Positions 34,425-38,286 of a DNA stretch of 38,286 bases are shown piece by piece. Origin of the DNA: Bacteroidota bacterium (GTDB lineage Bacteria > Bacteroidota > Bacteroidia > Cytophagales > Cyclobacteriaceae); contig JAEZGH010000135.1 of the NCBI GenBank assembly GCA_023417065.1, forward strand, positions 1 to 38,286, in the 5' to 3' direction. A model generated the notes under the pieces. The model made no database searches and had not been told where the DNA came from. It saw only the letters and a list, made by a program, of their open reading frames with translations. The translations under genes were made by a program, and so were the position numbers. Numbering within the stretch: the first letter of the stretch is position 1; every line of letters begins with the position of its first letter.

Positions 34425-35396
34425 GTGGCCTGGTATCGTGAATTTGGTATTACCGAAGTTGTTTTAATCGCTGCATTTATTCTGTTCTACGGACTGTACG
34501 TGTACCGGATCGTCAGGGTGGCCCGAATGCTGAACACGTCGTTTTCGCGTGTTCTGATTAAGCTGTTTCTCAGAACCCTGTACTTCCTCCTGATTATCGT
34601 GGCGTTGCTCGGCCCTTCGTTCGGCGGCTCAAAGAAGGAAGTTGTTGCCGTAGGAAAGGACATTATGATGTGTATCGATTTATCGCGGTCGATGGATGCG
34701 TTCGATATTCAGCCTACCCGACTGGAAAAGGTGAAATTCGAAATGAAACGAATTGTTGATGCGTTCAGCTCCGACCGCATCGGTATCATTATCTTCTCGT
34801 CGGAGGCGTTTATGCAATGTCCCCTCACCTACGACCAGAATGCGCTAAACCTTTTCATCGACGCTATGAATTCGTCGCTGGTTCCGAATACGGGAACGGA
34901 CTTTACGCCGCCCCTGAAACTGGCCCTTCGCAAACTCGAAGAAGATACTGATGGCCCAACCACACAACCAAAGTCGAAGGTAATTATCCTGGTAAGCGAC
35001 GGCGAGGATTTCGGTGACGGGTCGCAGCAGGCCGTTAATGATATCAAGGATCGAAATATCCGCCTCTTTACGCTGGGTGTGGGAACGGCACAGGGCGGAA
35101 ATATATATGCGGGGCGCACCTTGAAAAAAGACCGTCAGGGCAATACTGTCGTCACTCGCCTGAACGCAGAAGCGCTTCAGACACTGGCCAGGGAAACCAA
35201 TGGCCAGTACTTTGAAATCAATGAATCCCGGAACGACGTCAACCGGTTGATTAACACGATCTCATCGATTGAAGGCGAACTTCGCGGCTCGCGCCTGGTC
35301 GACGTCACTGCCAACAAGTACTTTTACTTCCTGCTGGCAGCCGCTTTGCTTATCCTGATTGATGTATTTGTAAATATCGCCGTAGTCCGGTTATGA
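34425..35396 (+). CDS. VWA-domain membrane protein, BatB-like
   Basis: A 323-residue protein from GTG 34425 (MAWYREFGITEVVLI), chosen because this is the usual N-terminus of BatA/BatB proteins; a TTG frame begins at 34362. Two membrane helices (about 8-28 and 45-65) precede a von Willebrand A domain with an intact MIDAS metal site: DLSRS at 85-89, T158 in NTGTDF and D192 in VSDGED. A last helix lies near 300-318. In Bacteroidota, bat genes were linked to aerotolerance and stress survival; the mechanism is unclear. The next gene overlaps by four bases (ATGA). No moxR, DUF58 or second VWA gene lies upstream here. Confidence 0.9.
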   Translation: MAWYREFGITEVVLIAAFILFYGLYVYRIVRVARMLNTSFSRVLIKLFLRTLYFLLIIVALLGPSFGGSKKEVVAVGKDIMMCIDLSRSMDAFDIQPTRLEKVKFEMKRIVDAFSSDRIGIIIFSSEAFMQCPLTYDQNALNLFIDAMNSSLVPNTGTDFTPPLKLALRKLEEDTDGPTTQPKSKVIILVSDGEDFGDGSQQAVNDIKDRNIRLFTLGVGTAQGGNIYAGRTLKKDRQGNTVVTRLNAEALQTLARETNGQYFEINESRNDVNRLINTISSIEGELRGSRLVDVTANKYFYFLLAAALLILIDVFVNIAVVRL

Positions 35397-36142
35397 AGAA
35401 GAGGGAACATATGGTCTTTTCCGTGCTGAGTATCGTCGGCTTCATCGCCTTGCTCATCCCGGTCTACTTCTACCTGAAATCGGATAAAATCCGTCGGACG
35501 AATCGACTCATTGATACGGCGCGCGAACAATACTTCAAACGCGATTACCTCAGCGCATTCAAGACGTATGAGCAGCTCATTGATTCGTCAGGTTTTTATG
35601 AAGACGCAGCGATGCTGAACTACGCCAATAGTGGTTTTCTTTCATCCCTGTTTCTCAAACGCGGCCTTACCGGTCGCGATAACAGCCCGGTGTTATCGGA
35701 TACCGCCCTGCAGCAATTATCCAGTCAAAGTCAGTCGATGTATTCGATACTGACCACGTCTGGAAAGAACAAGATTGCTTCCATGGCTCACAACCAGCTT
35801 GGGTATGCGATGATCAAGGATACAGAGGCTTTTTCCAGTGAAGATAGCGCCGACTCGTTACTGGTCGAATCACTTCAGCATTTCAAACAGGCGTTGAAGA
35901 AGAACCCCAACAACGACAGCGCGCGGTACAACTACGAACTAATAAAAAAGCTTCTTGGTTATCCCGAGACGGTGTTGAGTGAGACCCGTGCCCTTGTAGC
36001 GCAGCGGCGCTATATCGAAGCGGCGAACGTTTTGGAGTCTGCGATGGAACGTGACTTAAGACTCGCCAGACAGAAAGAATTTTTACAACGCATAAAGGCT
36101 GTCGCCGGAATTGACACAACCTATCGGAGGAAGAGATTATGA
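35393..36142 (+). CDS. Membrane-anchored TPR protein of the bat cluster
   Basis: A 249-residue protein with a single N-terminal membrane helix (about 9-27) and helical TPR-like repeats: YFKRDYLSAFKTYEQLI near 45-63, ESLQHFKQALKKNPNNDSARYN near 160-185, and RRYIEAANVLESAM near 210. TPR modules mediate protein contacts, presumably with the VWA protein or the next gene product. Its start overlaps the VWA gene (ATGA) and its end overlaps the next gene (ATGA), so the three are translationally coupled. It corresponds in position to a batC-type protein, though I cannot assign a firm symbol. Confidence 0.85.
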   Translation: MKKREHMVFSVLSIVGFIALLIPVYFYLKSDKIRRTNRLIDTAREQYFKRDYLSAFKTYEQLIDSSGFYEDAAMLNYANSGFLSSLFLKRGLTGRDNSPVLSDTALQQLSSQSQSMYSILTTSGKNKIASMAHNQLGYAMIKDTEAFSSEDSADSLLVESLQHFKQALKKNPNNDSARYNYELIKKLLGYPETVLSETRALVAQRRYIEAANVLESAMERDLRLARQKEFLQRIKAVAGIDTTYRRKRL

Positions 36143-36762
36143 AAGTTATTGTTTGCTGTCTATTGTTGCTTATACCAGGGATCGTGGCGGCGCAGGGATC
36201 TCTCGCCGAGGCGAGATTTCACGAGGGCTCCAATCTGTATATCAATGGTAATCCGGAAGCTGCATTGACTGCCGTAAACCAGGGATTAAAAGCCGATCCG
36301 CAGAATGAAAAGCTGAAAGCCCTGAAGAAGCTCCTGGAAGATCAGAAGAAGAAAGACGAGGAGAAGAAAAAACAGGAAGAGCAGAAGAAGAAACAGGATC
36401 AGAAGAACAAAGAACAACAGGACAAGAACAACCAGGATAAGAAGGACGATCAACAGGACAAGGAGAAAAAGGAACAGGATAAAGACAAGGAAAAGGAACA
36501 GCAAGAGCAGGATAAGAAAGACAAGGACGAGAAGGAGAAGAAGGATCAGCAAAAAGAAGAACAGGAGAAAGACAACGAGAAGGAGAAGAAAGACAAAAAG
36601 GATTTTGATCCGGATGTAAAGAAACGGTTGGAGGAAATGAAGATGGATCCTGAAAAGGCGCGAATGCTTCTGGAAGCGATGCGCAATCAGGAGATCCAGT
36701 ACCTGCAACAACAGAAACGCGAGCAGAGCAAACGTCGCGATCCGTCGAAGCCCGACTGGTAG
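36139..36762 (+). CDS. Exported TPR protein with a long charged K/E/D/Q/N tract, BatC-like
   Basis: A 207-residue protein with signal peptide (1-19, ending IVAAQ), one TPR-like unit (about 22-60, FHEGSNLYINGNPEAALTAV), then residues 67-155 made only of Lys, Glu, Asp, Gln and Asn. The C-terminal part (MKMDPEKARMLLEAMRNQE, then QQQKRE and a final DW) resembles the end of BatC-type proteins. The charged tract may form a single long alpha helix or be disordered. The coding DNA is purine-rich (GAA/AAG/CAG codons), so replication slippage and length variation are likely. Its start overlaps the previous gene by four bases. Confidence 0.88.
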   Translation: MKVIVCCLLLLIPGIVAAQGSLAEARFHEGSNLYINGNPEAALTAVNQGLKADPQNEKLKALKKLLEDQKKKDEEKKKQEEQKKKQDQKNKEQQDKNNQDKKDDQQDKEKKEQDKDKEKEQQEQDKKDKDEKEKKDQQKEEQEKDNEKEKKDKKDFDPDVKKRLEEMKMDPEKARMLLEAMRNQEIQYLQQQKREQSKRRDPSKPDW

Positions 36763-36787
36763 TTTTCTTGCTGATTACCTATTTTAA

Positions 36788-36826
36788 ACAAAGGCCGCCT
36801 TTTTACGGAGACGGCCTTTGTTTTTG
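36788..36826. terminator. Bidirectional terminator of the bat operon and metzincin gene
   Basis: ACAAAGGCCG (36788-36797) pairs perfectly with CGGCCTTTGT (36812-36821), followed by TTTTT on the plus strand and by AAAA/TTTT-type sequence on the other. It lies 25 bases after the bat operon stop and 22 bases from the convergent protease gene. Confidence 0.85.
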
Positions 36827-36848
36827 ACTTTTGATTAATAGCCCGGAC

Positions 36849-37772
36849 CTATTGGTTTGGCCAGTTAGCCCAGATGCTGCAATGGCCACCGTTATCGGAG
36901 CCGGTGATTTTGGTTTGTACACCAGAGTAGGCAGCATTCATGACTGCCCGGGGCGCAAAGTGCAACTTGCCCTGACCGCCATCTGCGAATGCTTTTCCGA
37001 AATGTGCCTGGCTCAGGCCATGTCCGGATTCATGCAGGGCAATGGTCTCCACGTCATACGTACCGCCGTCGCGCCATAGGAACGCGTCGTTGTAGTAGAT
37101 CTCGCGCCATGCTACGTCCACCTTACCGTCATTGTTTGAATCCAATGGCTCGCCATTTTCATCGGTGAAGGTGAGTGTGAAGGTAACACCCAGGATGAAC
37201 GTGCTTCCTTCCGGTGCCAGGAAGTCGAAGAAGGTCGCCGGAAGCCATCCCGCGTGCACAACGTCGGCGACATATGCGTAGCTTCCGCCAAATCCCAGCA
37301 GTGCGCTCACATAACCGGTGTTGATGGCAGGGTTATAGGGCACTTTGAACAACCCCAGGTCGGAACATTTAACTCCTGCCCAGGTATGCATGGCACGGTC
37401 AATTGCGGCAGTGGTTACAGCAACAGGCAGATCGGCAGATGGTCTTTTCGGGTCAACATACCACGACACATCCGACGTGCCGTCGAGGCTCACCAATGGA
37501 GAGAAGTCAGCCTCAAGTTGTTTGTTCCCGACATCGCTGAAGTAGACGGTCCTTCCTACCTGGCCCGACTCGCTGGCCGTGATATACTCCGCCGAGTATA
37601 CCGCATACGTGCCCTCGTCGCCAGCACGGCCGCGAGCGGAGCTGCCGCCAGGGAATTCGGCAAAGACGGGTGAATCATCAACTGGTACGAGGTTTTCAAC
37701 ATTGGACTGCTCACAGGACAGGAGCAGTGCCAGCGCCAGCATGCCGACGCCCGGGGTCTTTTTGGATAACAT
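36849..37772 (-). CDS. Metzincin-type zinc metalloprotease lipoprotein
   Basis: A 307-residue predicted lipoprotein: signal MLALALLLSC with lipobox LLSC (C20). The zinc site HESGHGLSQAH at 247-257 fits HExxHxxxxxH, and AVMNAAY with M278 is a plausible Met-turn, so it belongs to the metzincins, probably near the M10/matrixin group; a Ser replaces the usual Gly two residues after the motif's Leu. A DSNNDGKVD stretch at 211-219 looks like an EF-hand-type calcium loop. No propeptide cysteine switch is clear. It is convergent with the bat operon. A role in extracellular protein digestion is inferred. Confidence 0.85.
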   Translation of the reverse strand: MLSKKTPGVGMLALALLLSCEQSNVENLVPVDDSPVFAEFPGGSSARGRAGDEGTYAVYSAEYITASESGQVGRTVYFSDVGNKQLEADFSPLVSLDGTSDVSWYVDPKRPSADLPVAVTTAAIDRAMHTWAGVKCSDLGLFKVPYNPAINTGYVSALLGFGGSYAYVADVVHAGWLPATFFDFLAPEGSTFILGVTFTLTFTDENGEPLDSNNDGKVDVAWREIYYNDAFLWRDGGTYDVETIALHESGHGLSQAHFGKAFADGGQGKLHFAPRAVMNAAYSGVQTKITGSDNGGHCSIWANWPNQ

Positions 37773-37867
37773 GGGTTTGGTGTTTAGGTTAATAGTACAG
37801 TAACCCTGAAGATAAGCGCTTGAGGGAATATCCCGGATAGGCAGAGCGAAAAAATATTGTTGCCGGT

Positions 37868-38005
37868 TGCCGCTCCCCTTTTAATCCGTCATTCTGAGCG
37901 GTGGGAGTGCGAGGGCAAGGGAGCGAAGAATCGCGTAAACGTAGCAGCGAATCGCTGATCATCGGGGAGCGTCTGGACATGCAGAGACCGGAGGGTCGCG
38001 GAGTG
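37868..38005. repeat. Dispersed intergenic repeat, family A, right inverted copy
   Basis: The reverse complement contains ACACTCCGCGACCC, GATGATCAGCGATTCGCTGC, GTTTACGCGATTCTTCGCT and CGCTCAGAATGACGGATTAA, matching 575-720 in order. It is preceded by GTTGCCGGTTGCCG, also shared with other spacers. The copy ends near the apparent boundary of an insertion sequence at about 38021. The small open frame that crosses it is repeat-derived. Confidence 0.8.
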
Positions 38006-38020
38006 TTCTCGCAACTGCCT

Positions 38021-38286
38021 GGGGCTGACTAATAAGTCGATTTCCTAAAAAATGACGATTTTCGGAGTTTCATGAGGCTGGAAGACCGAAGGTACGCCCA
38101 TTCCAAGGTTGTATTTTATTGGACGTTTTTTTGGAATTTGTACTCGCTTGCGGAGTCAGTACTTTGGGACACTATGCCGCCCTTTTGTTGACATTAAGGT
38201 GGAGTTTCCTGAGGTTATGAGCAATCGATACAATGGTGATCTCCGTTTTCACCTTCATAAGTCCGCGAAGATTGAATCTTTGGAAT
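38021..38286. mobile_element. Partial insertion sequence, IS1182-like, running off the right edge
   Basis: From about 38021 (GGGGCTGACTAATAAG) the sequence changes from repeat to non-repeat DNA and leads to a transposase C-terminus on the minus strand. GGGGCTGACTAATAAG is my guess for one IS terminus from its abrupt junction; the other end and any target-site duplication lie outside the window. Confidence 0.55.
38172..38286 (-). CDS. Transposase, C-terminal fragment (IS1182-like), cut by window edge
   Basis: Thirty-seven codons before a TAG stop encode FQRFNLRGLMKVKTEITI then VSIAHNLRKLHLNV. The pattern 'F-RFxLRGxxKVxxExxxxxIAHNLRK' is the C-terminal signature of IS1182/IS5-type DDE transposases. 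The gene continues beyond the right edge, so its integrity cannot be judged. Confidence 0.75.
   Translation of the reverse strand, partial: FQRFNLRGLMKVKTEITIVSIAHNLRKLHLNVNKRAA

Noticed and set aside
36286..36711. Leucine/valine-rich minus-strand frame of 141 codons resembling a membrane protein
   Set aside because: It is the complement of the purine-rich Lys/Glu/Gln codons of the charged Bat protein; its hydrophobicity is an artefact.
37789..37980. Minus-strand frame of 63 codons at the right edge
   Set aside because: It overlaps the family A repeat and its peptide resembles the spurious frame in the left copy (LLRLRDSSLP).

Overview
The window looks like chromosomal DNA of a Bacteroidota bacterium, probably Cytophagales. 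Many genes lack a convincing Shine-Dalgarno sequence, and a Bacteroidota-type promoter (TTTG, 21-base spacer, TATATTTG) precedes the tRNA cluster. The gene content also fits: a Bat-type VWA/TPR operon, a TonB-dependent receptor with a YfiR-family partner, stand-alone FtsX/MacB-type permeases, and many secreted peptidases and lipoproteins. The genus call is inference from content only.

Layout. 1-770 holds only mosaic non-coding repeats. 770-6309 (minus) is a sulfate uptake and activation operon in transcription order SLC13 permease, cysC, cysD, cysN, cysQ. It can make and recycle PAPS, but no reductase gene (cysH/cysI) is present here. 6657-8061 (minus) is kdsC-kdsA for KDO synthesis; KdsA has the full ligand set of the metal-dependent class. 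8205-10990 (plus) encodes a penicillin/AHL-acylase-type Ntn hydrolase translationally coupled to a small membrane protein. 11221-12465 (plus) is an AraC-type regulator followed by a cupin. 12956-18846 (minus) holds a soluble six-PAS histidine kinase, a GNAT acetyltransferase and a CPA2 antiporter with Usp-like domains.

19050-20057 contains two decayed divergent genes, an HxlR-type regulator stub and a frameshifted NAD(P)-binding oxidoreductase, with an operator-like palindrome between them. 20101-20700 holds four tRNA genes: Pro-CGG on minus, then Ser-GCT, Arg-TCT and Pro-TGG on plus. 21164-31119 is an envelope and peptide-processing region: TonB-dependent receptor, YfiR-like protein, a deiminase with a perfect lipobox, an M1 metallopeptidase, an S9A prolyl oligopeptidase and an S15 hydrolase. 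31337-33685 is an ABC permease. 33752-34198 is a small unknown protein. 34425-36762 is a three-gene Bat-type operon (VWA, TPR, TPR plus a very highly charged segment). 36849-37772 is a metzincin-type lipoprotein protease.

The right edge carries an inverted copy of the left-edge repeat and then the C-terminal end of an IS1182-like transposase running off the window. Intergenic DNA is rich in short dispersed repeat families; I see at least four. No CRISPR array, prophage or recognisable defence system was found. The most notable signals are the PAPS operon next to KDO genes, the paired gene decay, the repeat families, and the isolated bat cluster with its 89-residue charged tract.
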